DNA of 64,000 nt, taken from the NCBI RefSeq assembly GCF_042186555.1, contig NC_133332.1, positions 234,206,015-234,270,014 of the forward strand, given 5' to 3'. The notes beneath the pieces are model-generated. The model was not told where the DNA came from. It was given only the letters and a program-made list of their open reading frames with translations, and did no database searches. The DNA comes from Aquarana catesbeiana. Lineage: Eukaryota; Chordata; Amphibia; Anura; Ranidae. A program made the position numbers and the translations under genes. Below are positions 34,401 through 45,959 of this stretch, piece after piece (the first letter of the stretch is position 1; every line of letters starts with the position of its first letter).

Positions 34401-35483
34401 AAGCTGTTTGCCCCCATCCAAAAAGAAATGAAATTAGAACTCCAGCAGAGCCTTTAGTTTTGGATAACATGGGGAGGGCATGGATATAACAGCTCCCATT
34501 ATTTGTTACCAGAACAGAAAGTGAGAGGGAATCCAAAATGTTACAGTTTCACAGTCAATCAATTGACTTCTCATGAATGGGTTTGTTTAAAAATTTAGCT
34601 TTGATCAGTTCAAAGAATTGGTTCAGTTTTTCTTCGTTCAGCCCGCTGGCTGAACAAAAAAAAAACCTGAGCCATGAAAGGCCAGCTTTACTGGAACAAT
34701 AAATTAAGGGGAAATCTCATCAATGGGGATACAAACAGCAAGGAAAACCTGACCAAAATTCTAACTCTTCCCTGGAATTCTACTTTACAGGAAAATTGGC
34801 TACTCATGGCTAAAACTTGAAGAGCCACTTTAGTACAAGTGTTGATAAATCAGTGCCACTGTGCCTCCGAAATGACTCGATTTGTCCTCCATTACAGGCA
34901 GATCCCCAGATCTGAGACCAGAACTCCTGGAGAAATTCAAGCAGACTGCTAAGGAATATGGACTGACTGATGAAAACATCCTCATCCTTCCTCAAACTGG
35001 TATTATCATCGCAACACACCTATTACTTTTCAATGTCCCTACATGTGCAAACCCTGGTTATCTGAGAAGCCCACAGCAAGCAATCTGCTATTCATTTACT
35101 GTGGTCACAGCAAAGATTATTTAGGATTGTCTGCCATAGTATGCTGCTCTTATGGCTGTATGACATAAAATACTGTAGCTTTGGTGCTTTTACCAGCCAC
35201 ATTCCAGTTATTTTTGGTACAAGGTTAGAAAAATGACAGCTTGAATCCAGATTTGAAGCCTGGTGATGCTGCTTTGGTGGCCAGTAAGGGCACTCTCAAT
35301 GTTTAGAGTTGGCAAGGTTTAGCCATGAGGTCAGGGAAAGTCAGGCTCGAGTAACAAAGTGACACTAAATCAGAGAGGCACATAGAGGAGGTATTTGTAA
35401 TAGCAGACAAGATATGTGTAGTCTACGCAGCACTAAATCCTCTCCATTTTCTTTCCACAGATAAGTGTGTGTCCGAAGCATAA
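28430..35483 (+). CDS. ptgds: lipocalin-type prostaglandin D synthase-like, six coding exons
   Basis: Joined exons 28430-28525, 31427-31566, 32393-32469, 32593-32706, 34898-34999 and 35461-35483 give 552 nt, 183 residues. All introns are GT-AG and each split codon joins correctly. Residues 1-20 are a signal peptide ending VQA, so the product is secreted. GKWYG (35-39) is the lipocalin GxW motif; SNYDEY is the second conserved lipocalin block; the end LPQTDKCVSEA matches mammalian PTGDS closely. Cys59 (KMCTT) aligns with the catalytic Cys65 that converts PGH2 to PGD2, and Cys83-Cys179 match the barrel disulfide. Length and exon layout fit the family, including a separate 3' UTR exon. Sites of the two mammalian N-glycans are not sequons here. 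Ligand transport without enzyme activity is possible. Start chosen as the first ATG after the TATA box, opening the signal peptide. Confidence 0.93.
29872..30197. repeat. cluster of inverted repeats, GTGGCCCCRAGATAT family
   Basis: Four to five copies, in alternating orientation, of a unit reading GGGGTTCCTAGCACTAAGTGG, then CCCCGAGATATGGGGCC, then GACTTTGGGGTCGGGTCACAAAATGTC-like words (broken here at natural subunits). Adjacent copies fold on each other. Non-coding, intronic. Confidence 0.7.
30198..30430. repeat. probable miniature element fragment (intron 1)
   Basis: AACGCAAACGC-rich sequence ending GTGTGCATGAGGCCT. The style resembles the AACGC-rich element at 23057-23426, but no clean terminal repeat pair was found. 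Confidence 0.35.
33572..33590 (+). repeat. G-run in intron 4
   Basis: Uninterrupted run of about 18 G. It could form a G-quadruplex in the pre-mRNA or be a sequencing/polymerase-slippage site; its length is probably variable. Confidence 0.7.
33705..33962. repeat. two tandem copies of a dispersed repeat (intron 4)
   Basis: Two direct copies (about 33705-33822 and 33860-33962) share GAAGACAGCAGAT-like starts, TTTGTTTTATCTCTGT, ATCATCTGRGRCTGTTCACTTCACTGG, and the end GAGGGTTTACATCCACTTTAA (subunits quoted separately). The end word resembles the CACTTTAA terminus of the units at 26192-26994. Confidence 0.65.
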
Positions 35484-35487
35484 AAAG

Positions 35488-36888
35488 GTGAGTACATGGG
35501 CCACACTGAAAAATGAAGGAGTACCTGTATATTTGGGAAATACTACTAACATAGCTTTACAGCTTCCTTTGCCCCCTCTCCACCTTCGGCCTGCTCATTG
35601 GACCACAAAGCAACATAATCAAATCTATCCAATGAGTAAGCAGAGGGCTCAGGTGCCAAGAAATAATAATAGAAGGATCTTTGTGCCTATATAGTGCAGC
35701 AGAACAAGCAAAACTAGCTGAAAAGCTACAAATTCTTTGCCAGGTAAAAACAGTACCAATGTGTAAAATTTACTTTTTTGGGGTGTAAGGAAGGGTCTAT
35801 AGACATGGCAGCGCCAAACGGAAATAGCCTAATGCAAAATGAATTCATTAGTAAGGACAGCATTTTATACTTTTCACTGCCTTATACCTGCAATACTTAA
35901 TACAATCTGATTGTACAATCTCCTGTACATCTGACAACGACTATGTAGTACAAGGATCTACCTGATTGGACATTAACTGAATCAATGGTTTATGGTAGCC
36001 TTCACATTACATAGTTTATATTTTTATATTAAGGAAGATTTATTTTTACTTCAAAGTGGAGTTCCAGCAACTTTTTTAGTGTTGGGTAGAGTCTGAATGG
36101 CAAACGCATTTTCATATTTGTATTGCCCACTGGTAAGATATCAGTTCAATTCCTGTCTAAGTGACACTCAGGGCATTCCTGTGGGCTGAATTTATAGTTC
36201 TCACAGTCTGAAGGGCATTCTCAGTATATTCCTTTGGCAGTCCACTTGGGGCTGATAAGTGCCCCTTCTGCATTTGAAAGAGCATAGGCAGAACAACTTT
36301 CTCTTGTATAAAGCTGAATTCCAGGTATGTTTCTTTTTTTTTTTTGCATAGTTTGATTGGACCAATGAAGTATGCATATTCCATACCTGGCTGATCCCTG
36401 TGGAACTGGAGAATCACTGTAGTAGCTGCCACCACTACAGTGATCTTTGCTGTCTTCCAGATCCTTTGCCAAGCATCTGCCCTGCTGCATAGCGACCATG
36501 ATTGGGGGGGCGGGGGAGGTCGCTCACTCAGCACAGGCGTCATTTAGAGAACACCTTGAATTTTTCTCAATAAATACACAGCATTTTCTGTTTTGATGAG
36601 GTGAAGAGGCGGGGCAGTTATGTCACAATCTGCACCTCCTACAATCAGAGAATCATTTGCATTCATTCATAAAGAAGAAAGCAAGGCTTTCTAAAGAATG
36701 GTACCCATAATAAGCACTGTGGTTACTATTCAACAGGACAGCCACTTGCATGCGATCTGGGAGACAGCAAGGATCTCCAGCTTTCATATTTAGGGGGGGC
36801 ACATGGGGGGACAGGGACAAAAGTAGGGGGGCAACTTTAAAATGTGTGTGTGTGTATAATATATATACATACACACACACACACATAT

Positions 36889-36922
<34 letters not shown>

Positions 36923-37811
36923 TATACACACTGGGGCCCTTTACTACGATCCCACAATGGCCCTTTCACATGTTCTGCAGTGAGCTCCCTTCCTACTGTA
37001 TTGGGCCCCCCCCCCAGGGTGGCAGAAAACAAGAGATATATGTCACCAGCATACCAAGAAAATATAAGGGTCCAAAACAGTGGGAGAACTATCAGGGTTG
37101 TAAAGGTTGTCTTGCCACCGGGCCCTGGTGTTCTGCCACTGTGGTGTTCCCCAACCTCCTCTTGCTGTCCTGCCCTGCTATTGATGCTGGTCTGGCATCT
37201 CTTGGAATTTACAGGCTGGTTCTGCTGGTTCTCCTGTCCTAAGGATGGGAGAAATCAGTCTGTTATTTCAGTAACTGAGAGTCCTGGTGGAGTCCTTCCT
37301 GCAACTCGCTCTTCTCCCTGCCAATGAGGATGCAGGGGAAGGAGCAGATCGGGCAGCCATGGTTATGCGCTCGCATTATGCAGTGTCAGTGAGCAGAGGG
37401 AGGGGGAGGAATCACCCGCAGGAGCTGACTGGAGAAGCTCTCCCTCTTAGACATTGCCTTTTTGTAAAAAAAAAAAATAAATTTTTTTTAATTGGGGGGG
37501 CACATGGTGGGGCATAGCATAATGTTGGGGGGGGGGGGGGTCAGGGCCCCCTCTGCCCCCCCCCCCCCCCTAGGGACGCCATTGCAAGGATCACTGTAGT
37601 AGTGGCAGCTAATGCAGTAATTCTCCACTTCTACAGGGAACAGGCCAGGTATAGAATATGCATACATACAAAAAAATAAATGAAAAAAACAAAAAATTAA
37701 TATCTGGCATGCATCTTTAAATAGTTGTGCTCCCCTGGAACAGTCATTTATGCAGCAATGTTATTTATTGGTTTCCTTTATCTCATCATGTTTGTTTTTC
37801 CCCCCCATCAG
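35488..37811 (+). other. intron 6 of the PTGDS-like gene (interrupts the 3' UTR)
   Basis: Starts gtgagt after TAAAAAG and ends in a C-tract followed by cag at 37811. It holds a dinucleotide tract at about 36844-36930 (TG/TA and CA), poly-G and poly-C runs near 37490-37575, and dispersed frog repeats around 36270-36440 and 37580-37660. No additional coding exon was seen. Confidence 0.6.
36844..36930. repeat. compound TG/TA/CA microsatellite
   Basis: GTGTGTGTGTAT, then TATATACATACACACACAC, then alternating TATA and CACA blocks. Length is probably polymorphic. Confidence 0.8.
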
Positions 37812-37916
37812 AGTGAAGATGGAGTACCCCAATCGTTCCATTAGATGGCATCCATGTTATAGCTGGGTTTAGCTTGCTGTGAAAGTATGCGCACAATAAA
37901 CTCCTGCATGAATCCC
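37812..37916 (+). terminator. 3' UTR exon and poly(A) signal of PTGDS-like gene
   Basis: Exon 7 begins AGTGAAGATGG after a pyrimidine tract plus CAG. AATAAA lies at 37895-37900, and cleavage is expected 10-25 bases later. A wholly non-coding last exon with a short UTR also occurs in the mammalian PTGDS gene. A stop codon upstream of an exon junction (here 4 nt before it) is too close to trigger nonsense-mediated decay. Confidence 0.75.
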
Positions 37917-38489
37917 TGATCTGCCTGATCCTTATTTATAGACAACTCACGATGAGCACATTACTATTACTTCTTTTTATTTACAAAGTAAATGGTTTCA
38001 GTGAGAAAGTGGAAAACCTCTACACTTGCTCCACTGCTGATGACTGGCAAAGTTTTGGTGTTTGGTAATTGATACTACCGGGGTTTGGAAACACTGCGTC
38101 ATAACCCATCTACAGAAACCCATGGGTAGGGAGGCCAGCAGTGCGGCCCAGATGCAGTTTGTCCCCAGGTAACTAGCTGAGGTAGTGGGCTCCATTAGTA
38201 CATCCTAGCCAGTAAGTAGAGATGGGGACAAAAACTCAAACTTTAAAAAAAAAAAAAAAAGAAAAAAAAGAAAAGTGAAACACTTCTGAAAAAGCCCAGA
38301 TGATCCTATAGATAATAATCCATGTGGACAATCTACATCCTTTACAAATACATTCATAAATATTCCCACTGTGATGTAAAAACTGAGATATCTGACTCAC
38401 AGGTAACTTTACAATCTTGTCTATTTGTCTATTGTAGCTGCCATTTGTAGGCTATAGGAGGATTGACACTTAGAAGAGAAGTGCAGGAA

Positions 38490-38790
38490 TAAAAATAAGA
38501 AATAAAATAAACATACATACTCACATAGATGCTGAATCTGTCCCCCATCATCTCTACACTGAACAATGAAAGACCGCTCACTGCCCAGTTCTGGGGTCTG
38601 TCAGTCACCACTCTCTGCTCTGCCCCTCCAGCGCTCACTGTGGGGGATGGGGGAGGAGCAGCTGGCTCAGGCTCTCAGTGGCGTGCTGATAGGCTGAGCT
38701 GGCTGGCAGGCATCTGGGTAGATCCCAACATTATTGTCGGGATTCCTACTGGCTCTGTGACATTAGCAGCCGACAGTTAGCAGTTAAACT
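38490..38790. repeat. interspersed repeat, copy 2 (pairs with 6555-6960)
   Basis: Shares the block order of the copy at 6555-6960, including GCTGAGCTGGCTGGCAGGC, TGGGTAGATCC and ATTGTCGGGATTC. Non-coding. Confidence 0.55.
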
Positions 38791-38851
38791 GGAATAACAC
38801 ATACTTTGTATTTATTACATGTTCTCAATCACATAGCATAACTTGGGGAAA

Positions 38852-38854
<3 letters not shown>

Positions 38855-38946
<92 letters not shown>

Positions 38947-39013
38947 CATACACACACACATACATATACACACACACATATACACATACATACATACATA
39001 TACACACATACAT

Positions 39014-39051
<38 letters not shown>
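38855..39051. repeat. compound (AT)n-(CA)n microsatellite
   Basis: About 43 AT dinucleotides (38855-38940), followed by interspersed ACATAC and ACACAC blocks and a (AC) run ending at about 39050. Long open frames across it are dinucleotide artefacts. Confidence 0.95.
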
Positions 39052-39994
39052 TTCTGCCTACTTGATCTTTTCTGAAAACTACAAAACTGAAGGGGGGGGG
39101 TAACAGAGGGGGCTGGGGAGTAATGTTTGCAGTAATTAAACCTGGCTCTACTGTGCTGGCAGATCTCATTATCAGGTGTAAACTAGGTTTGCACATTCAT
39201 TGTCAAAACAAAGGATTAAAGATCTGGAAACTGGACTTTTCCATTGCATGTCAATGAGGAGAAACTCACTCTGTTCCCCACTGTGTCAATCGGGGAAGAG
39301 TGTGTTTTCTCTCCTTTTCAAAATGTTCTGCCAGATGCCTGCTCCAAAAGGTAAATACCATTTTTATACCATCAAAAGAAGAAAGGCAAATCAGAATAGG
39401 ATGAATGCAGGGGAGAAGGGAGAGGAGAAAAAAAAAAGGAAGGAGTGAGGTGGATTAAGGGAAAAAAGGGGCCAGTCACTCCGCCAATGCTCCAGGTCCA
39501 GAGTTATATGAAGTGATAAAAAATATGTCAGTATCCGCGCTAATCTAAACAAGATGGATCAAAGCAGCCAGCACAGTCTGTTGATAACCAAACATAATGA
39601 TATAAAAGTCCAAAAAATGCGGCGCTTAAAACAACAAGTAATTGTGAGTCCAAAATAGAGGAGAAGGATGTACCCGTCACCGAAACAATGCGGTCCAACA
39701 TCACGGCGCATGGGCAAAGAGACTCGTAAACACATATTGAAGCCACCCCGTGTAATATGAATAGCAGGGAGCTATCAGATAGCAAAATGGGTTATAAAAA
39801 ACTGACATACTTGATGCCTGTGGGGAGGCTATGGAGGAAGCCACACAGAGGTCAACCCATAAACAATGTGACAATAAAAATATAAAAAATATTAATTATG
39901 GAGACCCGCTGGATATACAACTTAAAGTGCTACACCCCTTTTGGGATGAATGTAGAATGGGACGTTAATAGTTTATAAATAACAGCTGAATATA

Positions 39995-41629
39995 CAGTGG
40001 GGACCGAAAGTATTCAGACCCCCTTAAATTTTTCACTCTTTGTTATATTGCAGCCATTTACTAAAATCATTTAAGTTCATTTTTTTCCTCATTAATGTAC
40101 ACACAGCACCCCATATTGACAGAAAAACACAGAATTGTTGACATTTTTGCAGATTTATTAAAAAAGAAAAACTGAAATATCACATGGTCCTAAGTATTCA
40201 GACCCTTTACTCAGTATTTAGTAGAAGCACCCTTTTGATCTAATACAGCCATGAGTCTTTTTGGGAAAGATGCAACATGTTTTTCACACCTGGATTTGGG
40301 GATCCTCTGCCATTCCTCCTTGCAGATCCTCTCCAGTTCTGTCAGGTTGGATGGTAAACGTTGGTGGACAGCCATTTTTAGGTCTTTCCAGAGATGCTCA
40401 ATTGGGTTTAAGTCAGGGCTCTGGCTGGGCCATTCAAGAACAGTCACAGAGTTGTTGTGAAGCCACTCCTTTGTTATTTTATCTGTGTGCTTAGGGTCAT
40501 TGTCTTGTTGGAAGGTAAACCTTCGGCCCAGTCTGAGGTCCTGAGCACTCTGGAGAAGGTTTTCGTCCAGGATATTCCTGTACTTAGCCGCATTCATCTT
40601 TCCCTCGATTGCAACCAGTCGTCCTGTCCCTGCAGCTGAAAAACACCCCCACAGCATGATGCTGCCACCACCATGCTTCACTGTTGGGACTGTATTGGAC
40701 AGGTGATGAGCAGTGCCTGGTTTTCTCCACACACACCGCTTAGAATTAAAGCCAAAAAGTTCTATCTTGGTCTCATCAGACCAGAGAATCTTATTTCTCA
40801 CCATCTTGGAGTCCTTCAGGTGTTTTTTTAGCAAACTCCATGCGGGCTTTCATGTGTCTTGCACTGAGGAGAGGCTTCTATCGGGCCACTCTGCCATAAA
40901 GCTCCGACTGGTGGAGGGCTGCAGTGATGGTTGACTTTCTACAACTTTCTCCCATCTCCCAACTGCATCTCTGGAGCTCAGCCACAGTGATCTTTGGGTT
41001 CTTCTTTACCTCTCTCACCAAGGCTCTTCTCCCCCAATAGCTCAGTTTGGCCGGACCGCCAGCTCTAGGAAGGGTTCTGGTCGTCCCAAACGTTTTACAT
41101 TTAAGGATTATGGAGGCCACTGTGCTCTTAGGAATCTTAAGTGCAGCAGAAATTTTTTTGTAACCTTGGGCAGATCTGTGCCTTGCCAAAATTCTGTCTC
41201 TGAGCTCTTCAGGCAGTTCCTTTGACCTCATGATTCTCATTTGCTCTGACATGCACTGTGAGCTGTAAGGTCTTATTAAGACATGTGTGTGGCTTTCCTA
41301 ATCAAGTCCAATCAGTATAATCAAACACAGCTGGACTCAAATGAAGGTGTAGAACCATCTCAAGGATGATCAGAAGAAATGGACAGCACCTAAGTTAAAT
41401 ATATGAGTGTCACAGCAAAGGGTCTAAATACTTAGGACCATGTGATATTTCAGTTTTTCCTTTTTAATAAATTTGCAAAAATGTCAACAATTCTGTGTTT
41501 TTCTGTCAATATGGGGTGCTGTGTGTACATTAATGAGGAAAAAATTAACTTAAATGATTTTAGCAAATGGCTGCAATATAACAAAGAATGAAAAATTTAA
41601 GAGGGTCTGAATACTTTCCGTCCCCACTG
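39995..41629 (-). mobile_element. Tc1-type transposon, copy 1, 1635 bp
   Basis: The inverted termini start CAGTGGGGACCGAAAGTATT and end AATACTTTCCGTCCCCACTG, flanked by TA (39993-39994 and 41630-41631). Terminal repeats extend about 200 bp, with a further CTTAGGACCATGTGATATTT-like block inside each end. It is a full-length element with its transposase on the minus strand. It belongs to the same family as the copy at 53673-59842. Confidence 0.93.
40211..41252 (-). pseudogene. Tc1 transposase, one stop and one frameshift
   Basis: The minus-strand reading starts MSEQMRIMRSKELPEELRDR at 41252, followed by paired-like helix-turn-helix regions (YKKISAALKIPKSTV) and an AT-hook-type KSTITAALHQS region. 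A TAG follows GRVAR at 40878, and soon after an A-run shifts the frame. The second part (from 40834) carries the catalytic triad: WSDETKIELFG (Asp), FQQDNDPKHT (Asp) and DLNPIEHLW (Glu), ending DQKGASTKY. Reading both parts together gives about 340 residues, the family's normal size. The two lesions make this copy inactive, but its binding and catalytic regions are otherwise readable. Confidence 0.9.
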
Positions 41630-43883
41630 TATATTCAGCTGTTATTTATAAAACTATTAACGTCCCATTCTACATTCATCCCAAAAGGGGTGTAGCACTT
41701 TAAGTTGTATATCCAGCGGGTCTCCATAATTAATATTTTTTATATTTTTATATTTTTATTGTCATATTGTTTATGGGTTGACCTCTGTGTGGCTTCCTCC
41801 ATAGCCTCCCCACAGGCATCCCATATTGTTTTCTATCAAGTATGTCAGTTTTTTATAACCCATTTTGCTATCTGATAGCTCCCTGCTATTCATATTACGC
41901 GGGGTGGCTTCAACATGTGTTTACGAGTCTCTTTGCCCATGCGCCGTGATGTTGGACCGCATTGCGTCCCACTACCGCTGACCTGGGCTATTGAGACTTC
42001 TGGTTTACACATTTTTTCTCTGGAACGCGGATGTGTGATACATCCGTGCTCCAGTGATGTAATACGCTTGCCCGACGCAACGATGCAGCGGACGTCAGCC
42101 CGGCGTCAGTTGTTGTTGTAGCAAGCCAATGGAAGTGTCCGGCTTAGCCGCGCATGCGCCGTAAGGGCAGAGGCTTACCGAGCTTTCTTTAGGTGAACGT
42201 AATGGTGCGGTGGATATTATCCCGGTGTCTGACGTCACTTTGTAGCCAATGAGTTGGGTTCCTCTGGTTACTACACCCAGCTGCTGTTTTGGAAGATTAT
42301 CTCCTCCCCAATCAGTTGCAATTGACCTCTTTATATTTAGGGCGTGCTGGTTTCAGTGAAGCCATGCCTCTGATGATATCCGTCTGCGATGAAACATGTC
42401 AGGCAGGTTGACACTAGCACGCTAAATGCTGCAGCCGATCGTTTCTTGTGATGCATGCACCTTTGAATTTTAACTGTAAGTTACTACAATAAATTTCTTT
42501 TAAGTGTTATTGCGGGCTTCACTATTGGTAACTTATTTCCTTCACTGGGTACTGCTGATCGATAAACTGAATGCCTTACATCTGATGTGAGTTCCTGGAG
42601 AAGCGTGTTGAGGGTGAATACCATCTGGAGACCTTTCATCTGCCTATGTGGGATTTTATTTAGAAGCAGGATATGCAAGATGCGCTTTGGGTCATTATAA
42701 CACGCATACCATTTCCTGATATCTGGTAAGCAGATTTCTTTACCACGTGGTGGCGAGTGCTGTAGTTTATATACACTGAAGTTGGTGACGGATACATCCA
42801 TCTCCAGAGTTATATCAGTATAAAGTATCCAGGTAGTAGGATTTACTTCAACAGCTCTGTGTACTCCTCAGAGTAAACAAATTTGTACCATTAGAACCAT
42901 TTAAGAAATTTCTCCAGGAGACCCCTTTCCGTGGCCACCAAGTCCTCCATTTCATTGATTTCAGCCACCAGGTAGGTTCTTGACCAGTTGTCAAGAACTT
43001 AGCTATGAAGTCCATATTACAGAACTGGCTGAACAGAATTATAAACTCTTTAGCAGGTACAGAGGTTCCCATATGCTGTATGTAATCAGGGCTGGTGCAA
43101 GGTTTTTTGACACCCTAAGTGAAACCTCATTTTGCCACCCCATTTGGCTCTGCCCTTGACTCCACCCCTTTTGTCCTGCCCTAGTAACACATGTGACCTA
43201 CCTGGCCATTACACTGACCTACCTGACCCCTACACTGATCTACCTACCCGACACATACACTGATGAATTAAAAAAGAAAGTATGTGGCGCTAACTTAGCT
43301 AAAAATAAAAAATATTAATATAAGTACGATCAACAATAAATGTGCAATCAATCTTATAACAAATAATACTATATAACCGTGCTTGACTAATTGATAAAAA
43401 ATAGAGAATATTAATTCAACCTGCGCAACAATAATAATATCACAATGCAGATATAAAGTGCAAAAATGCTTCAAAGTGATAGGAGTGCAAAAAACATAAT
43501 GTCCAATGACGACAGTTCATATGGAAAGTGATGAGGGTGAAGAAAAATAAATAAAAGTCCAATGACAAGAAAATACAAGTGACAATTCATATGGAAAAAA
43601 GTGCATATGTGCAAAATAGTCGACAGAAATTCCACTTCATACAATTTCTTTCACCATCCGATGTACGCCACTTATTTGCCCCAGCCTCTCACCTCACAAG
43701 AAGACCCCTATAGGTCAAGTCAAGCCACTACTATGGGTAGACGCTGGATCCTCAGCAATCGATCAGCTCCCACAGGTATCCACAACAATGCCGGACCAAG
43801 GAGGGTTTCAGGCTCATCCAATGAGGTATTACCATGCAATAAAGAAGGGGGGCTCTATAGTGTAGTATTTCAATACACTTTAA

Positions 43884-44371
43884 CCACTTGCTGACCAGCC
43901 GCCGTCATTTTACAGCGGCAGGTCGGCACGATCCCGCGAGCCATCGTAGCTATACGGCGGCTCTCAGGATCGGGATAGCAGGCGCACGCACACGCCCGAT
44001 GCACAGCGGGGGTGCCGATGCTTGTGGCCGACGGTCGCAATGACCGCCGGCCACGAGCGATCGCGGGCACGAGAGGCAGAACAGGGAAGTGTGTGTGTAA
44101 ACACACAAATCCCTGTTCTGTCCTGTGAGGCGTGATAGATCGTAAGTTCCTATTAGCTAGGAACCACGATCCGTCATTTCCTCTAGGTCAGTCCCCTCCC
44201 CCTACAGCTAGAAACACACCTAGGGAACACAGTTAACTCCTTGATCGCCCCCTAGTGTTAACCCCTTCCCTGCCAGTGACATTTTTACAGTAATCAGTGC
44301 ATTTTGTACAGCACTGATCGCTGTATAAATGACAGTGGTCCCAAAAATGTCCGCCATAATGTCACAGTCCT

Positions 44372-44420
<49 letters not shown>

Positions 44421-44869
44421 TGCAGATCGCCGCCATTACTAGTTAAAAAAAAAAATAATAAAAATGCTATAAATCTATCCCCTATTTTGTAGACGCTATA
44501 ACTTTTGCGCAAACCAATCAATATACGCATATTGCGATTTTTATTACCAAAAATATGTAGAAAAATACATATCGGTCTGAGAAAAAATTAGCTTTTTTTT
44601 AAAAAAAATGGGGATATTATATAGCAAAAAGTACACCTTTTTAAAATTGTCACTCTTTTTTTGTTTATAAAAATAAATAAATAAATAAAAAATAAAAACC
44701 GCAGAGGCGAACAAATACCACCAAAAGAAAGGTCTATTTGTGGGAAAAAAAGGACGTCAATTTTGTTTGGGGGCAGCGTCGCATGACTGCGCAATTTTCA
44801 GTACGACGCAGTGGCGAATCGCAAAAAATGGCAGTCATTCAGCAGCCAAATCTTCCGGGGCTGAAGTGG
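43884..44869 (+). mobile_element. piggyBac-like non-autonomous element, copy B
   Basis: 986 bp between TTAA at 43880-43883 and 44870-44873. Ends CCACTTGCTGACC and CGGGGCTGAAGTGG. Shares with copy A (5570-6550) the CCTTGATC-type block, the A-rich centre and CTATAACTTTTGCGCAAACC, and both match the termini and some internal sequence of the complete element at 45524. A pure A-run of about 33 lies at 44374-44407. No ORF of note. Confidence 0.88.
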
Positions 44870-44873
44870 TTAA

Positions 44874-45520
44874 TAAAAAACGAGTAGTAACTTTACAGTT
44901 CAGGATGATCAATACAGTTTAGTATAGGAATTTCGGGTCTCGGCCTTGACCGGAAGTGACGGCACCCGGCTCCTTCCTGACGCGTTGCGTCACTGAATGC
45001 GTGACTTCAAAGGGTAATGGAGTCGGATGTCGATTACCGGTTTATATAGTGAGTTCCGCTATCATAGCAACAGTGCATAAATGGTAAACTCCCTATTTTG
45101 ACCTAAGTTTACAATAGCAAGGTATCGATATAGTAAAAGTCATCCTATATAATCCATATAACACTTTTAAAAGGTAGGAGGTATAAAACAAAAACATAAA
45201 AAATATGATCTAATGGGTATATGTAACCCACCAATGGACAGCGCCACCTGGTGGTTAAAGTACTTGCATTACCATCTTATTGGATAAATCTCTAGTGACA
45301 TCTAGTGGATAATTAAAAATAGAAACAAAGGAAATAACGCTGACATGTTGTAAATAAGGGTACTAACCTATCTGAATAATAAATCAGCAGCTTAACGAGA
45401 AAAGAATAAAATAAAATAAATACGGGCTCTTCACACATAATTATAGATTTGGGACCTCCTAATAATTCATATAGAAATCCAATGGACAAAGTCCACTAAT
45501 GTAAGACGCCATCTACTTAT
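44874..45520. other. spacer between piggyBac-type copies; no gene
   Basis: Belongs to the surrounding large repeat element. CpG-containing block near 44935-45060 (GACGCGTTGCGTCACTG), otherwise AT-rich. No ORF with a recognisable product. Confidence 0.4.
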
Positions 45521-45959
45521 TAACCACTTCAGCCCCGGAAGGATTTACCCCCTTCCTGACCAGAGCACTTTTTCCAATTTGGCACTGCGTCGCTTTAACT
45601 GCTAATTGCGCGGTCATGCAATGCTGTACCCAAACGAAATTTGCGTCCTTTTCTTCCCACAAATAGAGCTTTCTTTTGATGGTATTTGATCACCTCTGCC
45701 ATTTTTATTTTTTGCGCTATAAACGGAAAAAGACCGAAAATTTTGAAAAAAAATGATATTTTCTACTTTTTGTTATAAAAAAAATCCAATAAACTCAATT
45801 TTAGTCATACATTTAGGCCAAAATGTATTCGGCCACATGTCTTTGGTAAAAAAAAATGTCAATAAGCGTATATTTATTGGTTTGCGCAAAAGTTATAGCG
45901 TCTACAAACTAGGGTACATTTTCTGGAATTTACACAGCTTTTAGTTTATGACTGCCTAT

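Larger units (their letters stand above)
39686..41964. repeat. palindrome, arms 39686-39992 and 41632-41964, split by Tc1
   Basis: The left arm starts CAATGCGGTCCAACATCACG and the right arm ends with its complement at 41964. Arms of about 310 and 333 bp are near-identical; the right arm has small AT-rich expansions. Without the Tc1 copy they would meet at AACAGCTGAATA-TA-TATTCAGCTGTT with no spacer. Confidence 0.88.
39510..42800. mobile_element. large repeat element with 13-bp flanking direct repeats, contains Tc1
   Basis: TCCAGAGTTATAT occurs immediately outside both edges (39497-39509 and 42801-42813), suggesting a 13-bp target duplication. The left end is A-rich then TATGTCAGTATCCGCGCTAA, similar in plan to the left ends at 43264 and 60129. 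It contains a palindrome split by a Tc1 copy, then about 835 bp of GC-rich sequence including GATGAAACATGTCAGGCAGG. No ORF with a known domain lies outside the Tc1. Element class unknown. Confidence 0.5.

Noticed and set aside
38815..39196. Open frames encoding alternating Tyr-Ile and Cys-Val
   Set aside because: Translation of AT and CA dinucleotide repeats.
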